Of a DNA stretch of 64,000 nucleotides, positions 41,501 to 50,089 are shown in pieces (positions within the stretch are counted from its first letter, which is position 1; every line of letters starts with the position of its first letter). The position numbers were made by a program, and so were the translations under genes. Location: positions 992,001 through 1,056,000 of the forward strand of contig JACKEJ010000005.1 of NCBI GenBank assembly GCA_020633055.1, read 5' to 3'. Source of the DNA: Sandaracinaceae bacterium (GTDB lineage Bacteria > Myxococcota_A > Polyangia > Polyangiales > Houyiibacteriaceae). The notes beneath the pieces are model-generated. The model made no database searches. It worked only from the letters and a program-made list of their open reading frames with translations, and was not told the DNA's origin.

Positions 41501-44247
41501 CAGGCGGCATATCCTTGGCGGTCTTCTTGGTTGATACTCCACCGTCCGTAGGGCGAGCCTCCCGCGATCCATGTGTCCTCGTATCCTGTGGACGACCTAC
41601 CCTCGACGCTCACGAGGATATTGCCCTGGTCGTCCTGCTCGACGGCGACCCCCCACGGCACGACGAAGCCCTCGAGTGTCTGTTGACCAAGCCACCGCGC
41701 TGCAACCGCGGCTTGAACCATACGGGCGTTGAGAAGCTGTCGGCGCCCCTGGTTCGCGCACGAGTTCCCGTCGCAGAACAAGCTTCCCGCCACACGACCA
41801 TTGCTGCACCGATTCTCTTCGAACCCGCCTTGAGCACAGACGCCGCTGGCTCGCGGTCCGTTGACGATGTCACCGTTGGTGAGAATGGTTCGCTCGCCAA
41901 CACGGAGTGACGAAAACGACCCTGGCCGCGCCTCCCAGTTGATGCCACGGGCGATTCGTCGCGCGTTGCTGGCAGAAAAGAAGTCGCTTTCGATAAAGAC
42001 CTTCCACCATGCTAATCGAGTTGCAAGGTTGTTCGTGCCTATCCGCATCAGGCGACGCGCCTCCCGAACATCGTCGCAGAACCCGGGTGGAGCCTTGGTG
42101 CCCGCGGAGAGCTGTGGTGCCGAGAAGAGACCAAGGAGGTCTGCGCCACTGATCCTGACGGACACGTATCCGTCGCCGGCCGCGGCGCAGCCGGTCGGAG
42201 GGTCATCTTCGGTGGGCTGGCGCGGGCATGCCTGGTCCGGGAGGTCGTAGTCTCGTGCCTTGCCACACACCTGCGTCTCTTCGCCAATGGGGTGGAAGAT
42301 GCATAGCTCCTGCGAGCCGAGGCTGACGAAGGGACGCCTCGTCGAGGCTTCGAGGCATCGGATGAGATCTTCCATCCCAGGCGTATCCTCACCAAGGCAC
42401 CGAGCGATTTCCAGCGGAGTGCCCGCGTCGGGGCAGGTGCTCGTGACGTTCTCTGCGGTCAGCGGCGCAATGCTGATGGCCGACCCACAGATGGACTGGA
42501 TTTCGGCAATTGCCGCCTCAGCACGGAGCTCGATCTCGAGCTGCGTACCCTGGGCCTGCCGCCCGAGCTCGTCGGCGCGGTCAGCTGCCTGCCGCGCGCG
42601 CACCAGGTAGCTCCTCCAAGAGCTCTCGAACGCATCGCCGTCGTCGGTCAGCGAGTCCTCGAGTGGAAGGCGCGCGTCGTACGTCGTGCCGGCGCAGTCC
42701 ACTTGGGGCGCCGCACAGTCTGCCGCGCTCGGCATGAGCAGCTCCGCCGCGCGCCGCTCGGCCTCGGGCTGCAACGTCCTCACGGCGAAGCGAGACACGC
42801 AGTACTGCCCCGGCCCGGATGAGCCCATGTCGGGCTGAAAGACCGGGCCCATGTCGGGCATGAAGCCCGAGCCCATGTCGGGACCGAGGTCCGGCGGCGG
42901 GCCCGCGTCCTCGGGGACCCCGGCGTCCATCGACCCGCCACCGGGCGGACAGTTGGGCACGGCGTACTCCTCGGGAACGTCGATCGTCGCGATTTCGTCG
43001 TACGAGTTCGGCTGACCGGGCGTCGCGCCCGGTCGCGGGCGCAGGAGGTACACCCGCTCCGCGTTCTCCGGCCGCTCGTAGTAGTAGAACCTCCCCGCAA
43101 ATGGGTAGAGGCCATCGATGGAAGACTGCGGCATGGAGATGATCGGCTGACGGAGCTCCTCCAACGCTGCCGCGCTGCAGTCGCCCGCTTCGTTGACGCC
43201 ACGCACCGCGCAGTTTACGTCTTCGAGGTTGGCGGTGATCCGCCACTCCTCGTACTCGGAACCCGCGACGAACATCGACACCACGCGGAACTGGGTCTCC
43301 GGCGTGTAGTTGAAGACGATGGCGGGGTCGGGGGGGTTGTAGTTGAAGCTGTCCGCAGGGAGCAGCTGGTCTGACACACCAATGCCGCCCAGGAAGTCCG
43401 CCATCCCAACGCCGCGCGCAGCCTGCAGGGAGGCGAGATAGTCGTCGTAGGCGTCGCCGTAGTCGTCTCCCAGCGCGGCCTCGAGGCGGTCCGCCAACTC
43501 GATGAGCGTGTACCGCTGCGACGCGAGCACCGGCGTGTCGTAGATCTCGTCTGCGACCGGAGGGCCGTTGGTGTCCAGGTGCAGTTCCGTGGCGTTGGCG
43601 TACGCGAGCCACGTCTGGAGCGAAGGTGGCTCACGCGTGGCGGCGTAGACGGCCGGGTCGATCTGGTATCCGCTCCCGCCCTCGGTCAGTGGCGGCGAAG
43701 GGAGGGTGACACCATCGAGCGCGACCGAGAGGGGCCTGCGGAACGCGCGAATTTCTTGCTGGAGTGCGACGCGCGCCGCCGCGAAGTCGCTCTCGCTCAG
43801 GCCGACCTCGGCGAGGAACTCCTCCGGCGTCGGCAGGTTGGCGACCCCCGGCTCCGGAAAACGCGCGAGACCGGTCGTGGCGAGGTAGTAGCGGGGCATG
43901 ACCGCGTCGGGCCCGTTGAACAAGAAGTCCTGCAGCGAGACGGGTGACTCGACCTGACCAGGGATGGCGACGAGCCGCGTGGGGTCGACCGCGGAGAGTC
44001 GGATGACCGATGGCCGCGAGCGTCGCGGGCGCGAGCGTGGCGCGGTCGCAGAACGGGTTCCCGGCGTAGGGACCAGCTTCCACCTCGTTGGGTCCAACGA
44101 TGAGGCTCCCCGCGAACTGGCGGAGCTCCCAGCGCGTCTGAGAGGCCTGAACGGGGTCCGAGATGCGCCCGGCGGACGAGTCTGCGAGCCGGACGTAGGC
44201 GTCCATGGCACCGTAGCCCAGCTCGTCGATGAGCTGCGCGTAGTCAC
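38584..44247 (-). CDS. large Cys-rich surface protein, main part of a frameshifted lipoprotein
   Basis: Genuine coding begins at about 44010 (SVIRLSAVDPTRLVAIPG); the part of this frame between 44010 and 44247 is a shadow of the overlapping lipoprotein N-terminus (Arg/Ser/Pro-rich). The protein is Cys-rich with many acidic and aromatic residues, an Asp-Met-Gly repeat segment (DLGPDMGSGFMPDMGPVF), and a long charged helical stretch (about AVPEQMAAEVRRLERAVRSA to VSRSLRTRHSAEHERYRRA). No known family. The N-terminal 310 residues come from the frame starting at 44959. Total intact length would be about 2100 residues. Sequencing error or true pseudogenization both possible. Confidence 0.65.
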   Translation of the reverse strand: MTTRSSSTSWATVPWTPTSGSQTRPPGASRTPFRPLRRAGSSASSRGASSLDPTRWKLVPTPGTRSATAPRSRPRRSRPSVIRLSAVDPTRLVAIPGQVESPVSLQDFLFNGPDAVMPRYYLATTGLARFPEPGVANLPTPEEFLAEVGLSESDFAAARVALQQEIRAFRRPLSVALDGVTLPSPPLTEGGSGYQIDPAVYAATREPPSLQTWLAYANATELHLDTNGPPVADEIYDTPVLASQRYTLIELADRLEAALGDDYGDAYDDYLASLQAARGVGMADFLGGIGVSDQLLPADSFNYNPPDPAIVFNYTPETQFRVVSMFVAGSEYEEWRITANLEDVNCAVRGVNEAGDCSAAALEELRQPIISMPQSSIDGLYPFAGRFYYYERPENAERVYLLRPRPGATPGQPNSYDEIATIDVPEEYAVPNCPPGGGSMDAGVPEDAGPPPDLGPDMGSGFMPDMGPVFQPDMGSSGPGQYCVSRFAVRTLQPEAERRAAELLMPSAADCAAPQVDCAGTTYDARLPLEDSLTDDGDAFESSWRSYLVRARQAADRADELGRQAQGTQLEIELRAEAAIAEIQSICGSAISIAPLTAENVTSTCPDAGTPLEIARCLGEDTPGMEDLIRCLEASTRRPFVSLGSQELCIFHPIGEETQVCGKARDYDLPDQACPRQPTEDDPPTGCAAAGDGYVSVRISGADLLGLFSAPQLSAGTKAPPGFCDDVREARRLMRIGTNNLATRLAWWKVFIESDFFSASNARRIARGINWEARPGSFSSLRVGERTILTNGDIVNGPRASGVCAQGGFEENRCSNGRVAGSLFCDGNSCANQGRRQLLNARMVQAAVAARWLGQQTLEGFVVPWGVAVEQDDQGNILVSVEGRSSTGYEDTWIAGGSPYGRWSINQEDRQGYAACQAAASTLERDVMWVWRSEGEEPYVHTTTCPWDGVGFMTINSSAPFGETVSPLDPLNVENGRLVASETLRSLRDPARPRYFQMLGLTDPFHPSGCPSNVFGCDHVFPWFLDGVDGWALVGVDYYTRAMGNTFTAGQVFDALELICEADATSQISVVPTPRTHISADDLPDILNDLKYAADAVHGLANRMVFAKMPVSVVESLDANDATGTSGIHGEYGVVVAGLRAAMVDLSAVPEQMAAEVRRLERAVRSANEELSRLANIDVIDRNNYKTGVAEQANQCAQSLFAAAEGSIFSVKAAIAGSVRAAAQCAVNATNVQRLTRNLAANEAIADSNRALLILTAENVSDEATVNLRLLETRLRTSSAAIDQYLIQLDSMQAQADRALARALFLSTDEAGAILPVSRSLRTRHSAEHERYRRAERDAIRLSFLAKRAIEQRFGVRLADLTNDLSLVDRPAAWESTICEMDGIDFGQQTSDDPDENTAGQYTAGAVGDYVSLLESFVESYRHDFPFTDGVDVAVVSLRDDIQNIRALCEAPVGNLLYFSASLTEATDVQPRGWRPTGCFLESAAPGEAACISVAPVADIDGPPVGITGVANPMRLTFRPGHPSCPGVDCPCVDESGLEDPGCGWRPGATYSQALSGAVGLYRLSWYELAEADANQLPELSVRSASVAPAAQVQDIGSFADEADEVWTRRWRYVFVPTVQTIEVHVGPQVEYGENGNELMEPVVAGVMLERMPWGVSTFDPDLGDIAVPDFASTEDTLTYGQQVCEDTTGVEFRDRSWTYGCEELCDLGFQGSCPEDERTRYCYWETSFTVAEESIQRGNTFAASGFARGNFNYRIDSVAANVVGSASRQCRDANLPSTCYSAGYVPYSLEHFGPYTVLGHDGRSYDAPLYTGRIEHARALAAERYLSNPMSGADQALISQFTQGQMRGRPVTGTYRLRVWDEPGVNFNGIEDVQLVLGYRFWTRTN

Positions 44248-44959
44248 CCGTCATGAACGCGATGGCGTCGATGAGCGTGACACCTTCCGTGAATTCCGAG
44301 GCGCACTCCTCCTGATTCGCGGACGACGCGAGGGGCGGCTCCGAACCCTGCCCGCTAGGCACCGCGTCCCGAATCGTGAGGCCAGCCTCGCGGAAGCGGC
44401 TCAACCCGAGTTCCAGCAGGAGCGCGCGGGCTGCGAGATCCTGTGGCGGAAGCGTCACGGTGGTCCACTCCGCGGGAGCGATGCGCGCGCCCAGCACCAA
44501 CGGCGCGACCGCGTCGGCGATCTCGGCGTAGGTGTGCCCGATGCAGGTCGCACGCTCGAGCCGGCAGCTGATATTCCCACAGGTCTTGACGCTGTCGTCT
44601 GAGCACACGATGTGCTCACCGCTCCAGCCGCCTTCCCCGTTCACGCCCTCCCCGTTCATGCGCTCGAACGCGATCTTGTCGCAGTGCGCGAGCACGATGT
44701 CCTCGTGAAACTGGTCCTGCGAGAGCACGTCGCCAGCAGTCGGCGCCTCGGGATCGGACGACACGGTCCACACCTGGCCGTCGATGAGGACGCGCACGTT
44801 CTGTCGCAGCCTGAGACGGCGCAGCGACGCGGACTCTGCCGCGGCTTCGTCCCCGCCTTCCGACCCACGCAAGCTGGCGTCGGGGGGTGGTTCGTAGCAA
44901 CCGAAACACAGCGCTGCGCTCGCAGTGACGATCGCAAAAAGAAGGATGCTTCTACTCAC
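43631..44959 (-). CDS. lipoprotein N-terminal part of the same frameshifted gene
   Basis: From GTG 44959: signal peptide LFAIVTASAALCFGC with lipobox Cys near residue 21, then RLRLRQNVRVLIDGQVWTVS and a Cys-containing segment to about YAGNPFCDRATLAPATLAA. After about base 44010 the frame turns into Arg/His/Pro-rich nonsense; the real continuation is in the other frame, where SVIRLSAVDPTRL begins. The GTG overlaps the upstream matrixin stop (GTGA), so this is the second gene of the unit. One base missing or extra around 44010-44020 explains the break. Confidence 0.65.
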   Translation of the reverse strand: MSRSILLFAIVTASAALCFGCYEPPPDASLRGSEGGDEAAAESASLRRLRLRQNVRVLIDGQVWTVSSDPEAPTAGDVLSQDQFHEDIVLAHCDKIAFERMNGEGVNGEGGWSGEHIVCSDDSVKTCGNISCRLERATCIGHTYAEIADAVAPLVLGARIAPAEWTTVTLPPQDLAARALLLELGLSRFREAGLTIRDAVPSGQGSEPPLASSANQEECASEFTEGVTLIDAIAFMTGDYAQLIDELGYGAMDAYVRLADSSAGRISDPVQASQTRWELRQFAGSLIVGPNEVEAGPYAGNPFCDRATLAPATLAAIGHPTLRGRPHAARRHPWSGRVTRLAAGLLVQRARRGHAPLLPRHDRSRAFSGAGGRQPADAGGVPRRGRPERERLRGGARRTPARNSRVPQAPLGRARWCHPPFAATDRGRERIPDRPGRLRRHA

Positions 44960-46200
44960 AGCTTACCTCGCAACCAGGACGACCGACGCCGCGCCATCAG
45001 GGCGACGAACAGCGAAACGGCCCACATGGACCAGACGCTCCAACCACGCCGCGGCACACCGAGACCGGCACTGCACGAGGCCTGGTGGAGCGGAACACAC
45101 ACGTTGACTCCTGTGAGGTGGTCACAGGAGTAGCCCGCGGGACACGCGAGCGCGTCGCTACACAGCCGGCTGCATTGCGCCACGCCGTCATATTCGACGC
45201 AGACGTCGCTCACACAGTTGCCGGAGAACTCGCAGTCCTCACCGAACACGGAGCGCAGCGGAGCGCACTGCCCAGCGACGCAAGCTGCCTGGAGCCCGCA
45301 TGACGAGGAACACCCGACCGTGCAGTAGCCCTGCTCGCCGCAGTGCCCGACACCACACTCGGCGTCATCCGCGCACAGGTCGAACAGAGGCTGCGCCACG
45401 CACACGGTGTCTACGCAGTGCCCGGCACCACACTCGAAATCCGACGCGCAACGCGGGCGATCTCCAGGGCACGAACCCGTTGTACACGACGTGTCACAGG
45501 CGGGTGCGACGCAGGGATACACGGCACAGAGCCCCGCGCGATCGTCCGCGGCGAGCGTGAGCACGGTTCGGCCGTCGTACAAAGGGTACATCGCAACAGA
45601 GGCGTGCTCGCTCGAGCACGCTGGCGCGTCTCCTTCCGCCTCGGGCTCGCAGGGGTGCAGCAGCCCCAGGGCGTGGCCAAGCTCGTGCGTGAGCACAGCC
45701 GTGAGGCTCCTGGCAGACGAACCCGCTGCGGGTGTCCCCGCCACCCACTCAAAGTGCTGCGCGTTGATGTAGATGTCGGCCTCGGTGATGTCCCAGCGCC
45801 CATCTGGTTGCCGGACGAGGTTCACGTCTGTCGTCGCCATGGCGTCTGGCGCAAGCCCCAGTTCGGTCCATCCGGTGTGCACCCACTCGATGGTGTTGAT
45901 GCCGTCGCCCAGCACGCCCGAGTGGACGCTGGCGCCGGCGTACGAGACGATTGGGGCCCCGCAGCCACGCCACGCCGAGCGCGCCTCGTGGAACGCGCCC
46001 TCGACAGAGGTGAACGCGAGACTCAGCGGCTGCGCCGTGGAAATCTTGAACGCGAAGTCTTGGCGCCACGCTGGGGGCTGCTGACCATCGACCCCCTCGG
46101 CGCTGAGCGCGGTGCGATAGGCGCGCACCGTGCTCGGGAGTCCGGCCGTGCCGACGAGTGCGAGCAGGACAGAACAGAAGAAGGTGGTGCTTCCATGCAT
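44956..46200 (-). CDS. matrixin-like (M10) zinc metalloprotease with Cys-rich region and MYXO-CTERM-like tail
   Basis: 414 residues from ATG 46200 (longer frame from 46245 precedes the signal peptide). Signal peptide FFCSVLLALVGTAGLPSTVRA. Catalytic site LTHELGHALGLLHP near residue 170, the HExxHxxGxxH zinc motif of matrixins. After it come Cys-rich repeats (CASDFECGAGHCVDTVCV, CADDAECGVGHC and others), typical of myxobacterial surface proteases. The C-terminus is GLGVPRRGWSVWSM, a hydrophobic stretch AVSLFVALM and then ARRRSSW, resembling the MYXO-CTERM sorting tail. First gene of the minus-strand unit. It could process its neighbours; inference only. Confidence 0.85.
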   Translation of the reverse strand: MHGSTTFFCSVLLALVGTAGLPSTVRAYRTALSAEGVDGQQPPAWRQDFAFKISTAQPLSLAFTSVEGAFHEARSAWRGCGAPIVSYAGASVHSGVLGDGINTIEWVHTGWTELGLAPDAMATTDVNLVRQPDGRWDITEADIYINAQHFEWVAGTPAAGSSARSLTAVLTHELGHALGLLHPCEPEAEGDAPACSSEHASVAMYPLYDGRTVLTLAADDRAGLCAVYPCVAPACDTSCTTGSCPGDRPRCASDFECGAGHCVDTVCVAQPLFDLCADDAECGVGHCGEQGYCTVGCSSSCGLQAACVAGQCAPLRSVFGEDCEFSGNCVSDVCVEYDGVAQCSRLCSDALACPAGYSCDHLTGVNVCVPLHQASCSAGLGVPRRGWSVWSMWAVSLFVALMARRRSSWLRGKL

Positions 46201-46304
46201 GCGCGCGCCGTACGCGCCAACGACTTGTTTAGCGTCTCCCCACACTTCTCTTGCAGTCTCCCGCCTTGATCGATTGCCGGGAACGTGGTCGTTCGAGTGC
46301 GAGC

Positions 46305-46326
46305 GCGCAAGTCAATTTTCTTGCGC
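46305..46326. promoter_or_regulatory. inverted repeat GCGCAAG-N8-CTTGCGC upstream of the matrixin gene
   Basis: Seven-base perfect arms around an AT-rich eight-base centre (TCAATTTT), about 105 bases ahead of the operon's first gene. A possible operator; no convincing -10/-35 pair was found next to it. Confidence 0.35.
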
Positions 46327-46430
46327 ACCATGGAATAGAATGGAGCGCGAGTTTTCCACCCATCCAACCAAGGAACATTCCGCTCAACGTGCACGCCTCC
46401 GCGCCGCACCATCCGGCACTCCAACGCAAC

Positions 46431-46461
46431 GACCCCCGTGGCCGTGTGAGCCGCGGGGGTC
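46431..46461 (-). terminator. stem-loop after the FadL-like gene, probable terminator
   Basis: GACCCCCGTGGC and GCCGCGGGGGTC form a 12-bp stem (one G-T wobble) around a seven-base loop, 21 bases past the stop of the FadL-like gene. No T-tract follows, so either weak intrinsic or needing another factor. Confidence 0.6.
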
Positions 46462-46482
46462 GCGCCGAAGAGTCCGCAGTGC

Positions 46483-48153
46483 TCAGCGGAAGCGGTAGCT
46501 CAGCCCCAACGAGATGAGGTTCGTGCTGGCGGTGAAGCGACCCGCGTTGATGATGGTGCCTTCGCCAGCCGCGACCGGGCTGGTGACGCGCGCCTGACTC
46601 TCACTGTTGTTCACGGTGAAGTAGTGCGTGTGCATGTAGGCGAGCGAGAGCTCGAACCGCTGGATGCGCAGCGTCATGCCGAAGGAGCCGCCGAAGAGCT
46701 GCCATGGGGTGAAGTCGAGCCGCTCGTAGCCTGCTTCGACACCGTGCGTCTCGTACACGAGGCCCCAACGCAGCGCGAGCACCTCGGGCAACACGTTGAC
46801 GTCGCCGCCGAGGGCTACCATGACCTGAGTGCGCCAGTTGTGGGGCAGCGAGATCTCTGGGGGTGCGGGAAGCGAAATGACGCCAGACACCAGCCATGGA
46901 CCTGGTCGCTCAGAGGCAACCACATTGAACGACTTCACGCGGCTGCCGAGTGTCACCACCACGTCGAGCTCTAGGTCGAAGACCTCGTCGCGCATTGGAT
47001 CAGACGAGCGCGCGGGGTCACCCTCTGCTGGTTCCAATGCTGGCACCCCGTTGATGCGGTCAGAGGTGCTGCGTGCGCCCGGGCGGGCCATGGCGTACCG
47101 CACGCCTGCGTTCAACACCGAGGTTTGCGGCGCGGTAAGGTTCACCGGAAACGTCACGTTCTCCCAGCCCTCGTCGCGACCCATGCGCGGACGGTTGGCC
47201 TGCCCAGCGATGTCACCCCAAAACACGGGGCGCAGATTGAGGTCGCCAGACGCCTTGACGTCGCCGGTCCACGTGAAGCCGGCCATCAGCTCGAGGCCAT
47301 CGACGGGCTCCGCGTCGACGCTGAGACCGATGCGCGGGACGAAGCGGTCGTGTGCGTCGACGACCGCGATGATGTCGCGTGCAATGTCTTCGCCATGCAC
47401 CGGGGTGACCGCCGTGGTGAAGCCCGGGCTGGCGAAGCCGTAACCGAACGAGGCCCCCACGCGCAGGCGTGGGTGCAGCTCGATGCCCGCACCGACGGCC
47501 ACGAAGGCAAGCAGCACGTTCGCTTCGATCACGTCGTAGCGGCTCGACACGGGCAGCCGACCCGTCGGAGCGCCGGGCACCGCGTACGTGCCCAGGTTTG
47601 GTCCACTAGCGGCGCCAAACGTCCTGTGACCCACGTTGTTCGGTGCAATGAGGCCGATGCCGATGCCGACGCGCTCGTGCGGCCGGAACGAGAGGGCCAT
47701 CTGCGGGATGGGGAAGATGCCCGCGTCGTTGCACACCTCGGGATACTCGATGCCCGCGTACTGACTGGGAGCGCCGAAGTCGTTGACGTTGCCGTTGTTG
47801 CTCCCCACGGGGGTATTCGCACGATCAGGGGTCTCCTGGGCACGCGCGTCACCGTTGCCATCACGCGTCGGCGTGCCCGTGCGGTCGAAGCACGACTGCA
47901 GGCTGGCGAGGTGCAGGCTGATTTCTACGTTGATGCCGTCGAGGCGCGCGAGGTTCGCCGGGTTCAAGTGCAACGCCAGGGGGGAGTCGGAGCGCACGCC
48001 CCAGGCCCCTGCGCGCCCGAGCCCGCGCGTTCCCAGACCAGGCATGTCGAACCCGCCAGCCTGGGCGCTGGGCGCTCCAAGGGTCAGAGCCAGGGCGCAG
48101 GCCAAGGTGCCCGCCAGCACGCGCGCCTGCCGCGCGCTCAATCGATTTCGCAT
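46483..48153 (-). CDS. FadL/OmpP1/TodX-family outer-membrane protein
   Basis: 556 residues from ATG 48153 with a signal peptide ALALTLGAPSAQA. The mature N-terminus GGFDMPGLGTRGLGRAGAW followed by SDSPLALHLNPANLARL is the FadL-type plug segment (the NPA motif is diagnostic). The remainder is alternating beta-strand sequence ending in an aromatic-type strand (SLGLSYRFR). Known members import hydrophobic molecules. It diverges from dnaB with 176 bp between. The longer open frame to 48267 precedes the signal peptide. Confidence 0.85.
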   Translation of the reverse strand: MRNRLSARQARVLAGTLACALALTLGAPSAQAGGFDMPGLGTRGLGRAGAWGVRSDSPLALHLNPANLARLDGINVEISLHLASLQSCFDRTGTPTRDGNGDARAQETPDRANTPVGSNNGNVNDFGAPSQYAGIEYPEVCNDAGIFPIPQMALSFRPHERVGIGIGLIAPNNVGHRTFGAASGPNLGTYAVPGAPTGRLPVSSRYDVIEANVLLAFVAVGAGIELHPRLRVGASFGYGFASPGFTTAVTPVHGEDIARDIIAVVDAHDRFVPRIGLSVDAEPVDGLELMAGFTWTGDVKASGDLNLRPVFWGDIAGQANRPRMGRDEGWENVTFPVNLTAPQTSVLNAGVRYAMARPGARSTSDRINGVPALEPAEGDPARSSDPMRDEVFDLELDVVVTLGSRVKSFNVVASERPGPWLVSGVISLPAPPEISLPHNWRTQVMVALGGDVNVLPEVLALRWGLVYETHGVEAGYERLDFTPWQLFGGSFGMTLRIQRFELSLAYMHTHYFTVNNSESQARVTSPVAAGEGTIINAGRFTASTNLISLGLSYRFR

Positions 48154-48329
48154 CCAATTCACTCCGAGTGGTGGCGGAAGGACGGCAACGTCCGCGTCCC
48201 GCGTGCCATCGCACGATACGCGTTTCGCCCCCATAAGAGAAGCCCCAAATACATACATGTACGACACTGGGTGAGTCGCATATCGGCCAGCTACACCCCC
48301 GCGGCCGGGCGTGGTATCTACGCCGACCC

Positions 48330-49745
48330 ATGAACCGAGAGCCCTCGTCCGGCCGGGTGCCGCCCAACTCCCTCGACGCCGAGCGCGCCGTGCTGGGGGG
48401 CATCCTGCTCGAGAACGGGGCCATGAACGTCATCATCGAGATCCTCGAGTCCGAGCACTTCTACAGCTCGGCCAACGGGACCATCTTCGAGACCATGCGC
48501 ACGCTCTTCGCGCGCAGCGAGCCCATCGACCAAGTCACGCTGCGGGCCGCGCTGGTGGGCAGCAACAAGCTCGCCTCGGTGGGCGGGGACGACTACCTGC
48601 TGTCGCTCTCGATGACCATCCCGACCGTCGCCAACATCGAGGCGCACGCGAAGATCGTGAAAGAGAAGGCCATCGTGCGGCGCATGCTGTCGGTCTGCCA
48701 CGAGCTCGCGGCCGAGGGCTACGGCGACTACGGCGAGATCGAGAACTACCTGGACACCGCCGAGAGCCGCGTGTTCAACGTCGCCAAGGAGCGCGCCAAG
48801 AACCCCTACGAGCACATCCGCGAGGTCGTGAAGCGCACCTTCATGACCATCCAAGAGGCGGCGCAGCGTGGGGCCGCCATCACGGGCCTGCCCACGGGCT
48901 TCGCCAAGGTCGACAGCATGACCGCGGGCATGCACCCCGGCGACCTCATCATCATCGCCGGGCGCCCCGGCATGGGTAAGACCTCGTTCGCGCTGAACGT
49001 CGCGGTCAACGCCGTGGTGAAGTCCGGCCAGGGGGTGGCCATCTTCTCGCTCGAGATGCCCAAGGAGCAGCTGGCCCAGCGCATGCTGGGCAGCGAGGCG
49101 CGCGTCGACGGCTCGCGCCTGCGCACGGGCAAGCTCATCCGCGAGGACTGGCCCAAGCTGTCGAAGGCGGCGGGCCTGCTCAGCACCCTGCCCATCTTCA
49201 TCGACGACACCCCCGCCATCTCCATGCTGGAGCTGCGCAGCAAGGCGCGCCGCATCGCGAGCGAGCACGGCCTCGCGCTGATCGTGGTCGACTACCTCCA
49301 GCTCATGCGCTCGGGCAGCAAGAACGACTCGCGCGAGCAGGAGATCTCGGAGATCAGCCGAAACCTGAAGGGTCTCGCCAAGGAGATGGGCCTGCCGGTC
49401 ATCGCGCTGTCGCAGCTGAACCGCGGCGTCGAGAGCCGCGGCAACAAGGACAAGCGCCCGCAGCTGAGCGACCTGCGCGAGTCCGGCGCCATCGAGCAGG
49501 ACGCCGACACCATCTGGTTCATCTACCGCGACGAGGTCTACAACCAGGAGTCGGAGGACCGCGGCATCGCCGAGGTCATCATCGGCAAGCAGCGCGCGGG
49601 TCCGACGGGCACGGCGCGGGTGCGCTTCTTCAACGAGTACACCCGCTTCGACAACCTCGCCGAGGGCGACTACTACGGCGGCGGCCCCGAGGAAGACTTC
49701 GGCGGCGGGGGCGGCGGCAGCGCCAACGAATTCATCGACGAGTAG
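48330..49745 (+). CDS. dnaB: replicative DNA helicase DnaB
   Basis: 471 residues, normal length. N-terminal domain: SLDAERAVLGGILLENGAMN. RecA-like domain: GLPTGFAKVDSMTAGMHPGD, Walker A AGRPGMGKTSFALN near 210, IFSLEMPKEQLAQRM, Walker B LIVVDYLQLM, and LPVIALSQLNRGVE plus RPQLSDLRESGAIEQDAD. It unwinds DNA at the replication fork. Starts ATG at 48330. The C-terminus is a Gly-rich acidic tail. Confidence 0.95.
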   Translation: MNREPSSGRVPPNSLDAERAVLGGILLENGAMNVIIEILESEHFYSSANGTIFETMRTLFARSEPIDQVTLRAALVGSNKLASVGGDDYLLSLSMTIPTVANIEAHAKIVKEKAIVRRMLSVCHELAAEGYGDYGEIENYLDTAESRVFNVAKERAKNPYEHIREVVKRTFMTIQEAAQRGAAITGLPTGFAKVDSMTAGMHPGDLIIIAGRPGMGKTSFALNVAVNAVVKSGQGVAIFSLEMPKEQLAQRMLGSEARVDGSRLRTGKLIREDWPKLSKAAGLLSTLPIFIDDTPAISMLELRSKARRIASEHGLALIVVDYLQLMRSGSKNDSREQEISEISRNLKGLAKEMGLPVIALSQLNRGVESRGNKDKRPQLSDLRESGAIEQDADTIWFIYRDEVYNQESEDRGIAEVIIGKQRAGPTGTARVRFFNEYTRFDNLAEGDYYGGGPEEDFGGGGGGSANEFIDE

Positions 49746-49791
49746 TCCGTAGCGGGCAGCGAGCACCGGCCCGTCTCGCTAGACTCCAAAC

Positions 49792-50031
49792 ATGGCCCGC
49801 CCCGTGGACATGGAGGAAGCGAAGACGGACTTGGTACGACTCGTCGAGCGCGCCTTGCGAGGAGAAGAGGTCGTCATCGCGCGAGCAGGGGTACCCGCCG
49901 TGCGGCTCGTGCCCTTGGTCAACCGAGGTCCGCGAAAGCTGGGCCAGTGGCGAGGCCAGGTACGGATGTCAGAGACATTCGACGAACCTCTCGACAACGT
50001 CGACCTCGACGTGTGGGAAGGAAAGTCGTGA
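49792..50031 (+). CDS. orphan Phd/YefM-family antitoxin
   Basis: 79 residues: MARPVDMEEAKTDLVRLVER, GEEVVIARAGVPAVRLVPL and a short acidic tail (PLDNVDLDVWEGKS). This is the Phd/YefM antitoxin fold. A PIN toxin normally starts in the GTGA overlap at the end; here the codons after the GTG at 50028 read MRVL and then GAASTNAR, unlike a PIN N-terminus (usually MRLLLDTH), and no PIN domain follows. The toxin appears to be lost. Confidence 0.75.
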   Translation: MARPVDMEEAKTDLVRLVERALRGEEVVIARAGVPAVRLVPLVNRGPRKLGQWRGQVRMSETFDEPLDNVDLDVWEGKS

Positions 50032-50089
50032 GGGTGCTCGGCGCCGCCAGCACCAACGCGCGCTCGCACGCGCAGCGCAGTGACGGATC

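Noticed and set aside
46201..46430. Promoter for the matrixin operon
   Set aside because: A TTGACT-like element exists (46310-46315) but nothing like a -10 at the right distance; only the inverted repeat is reported.
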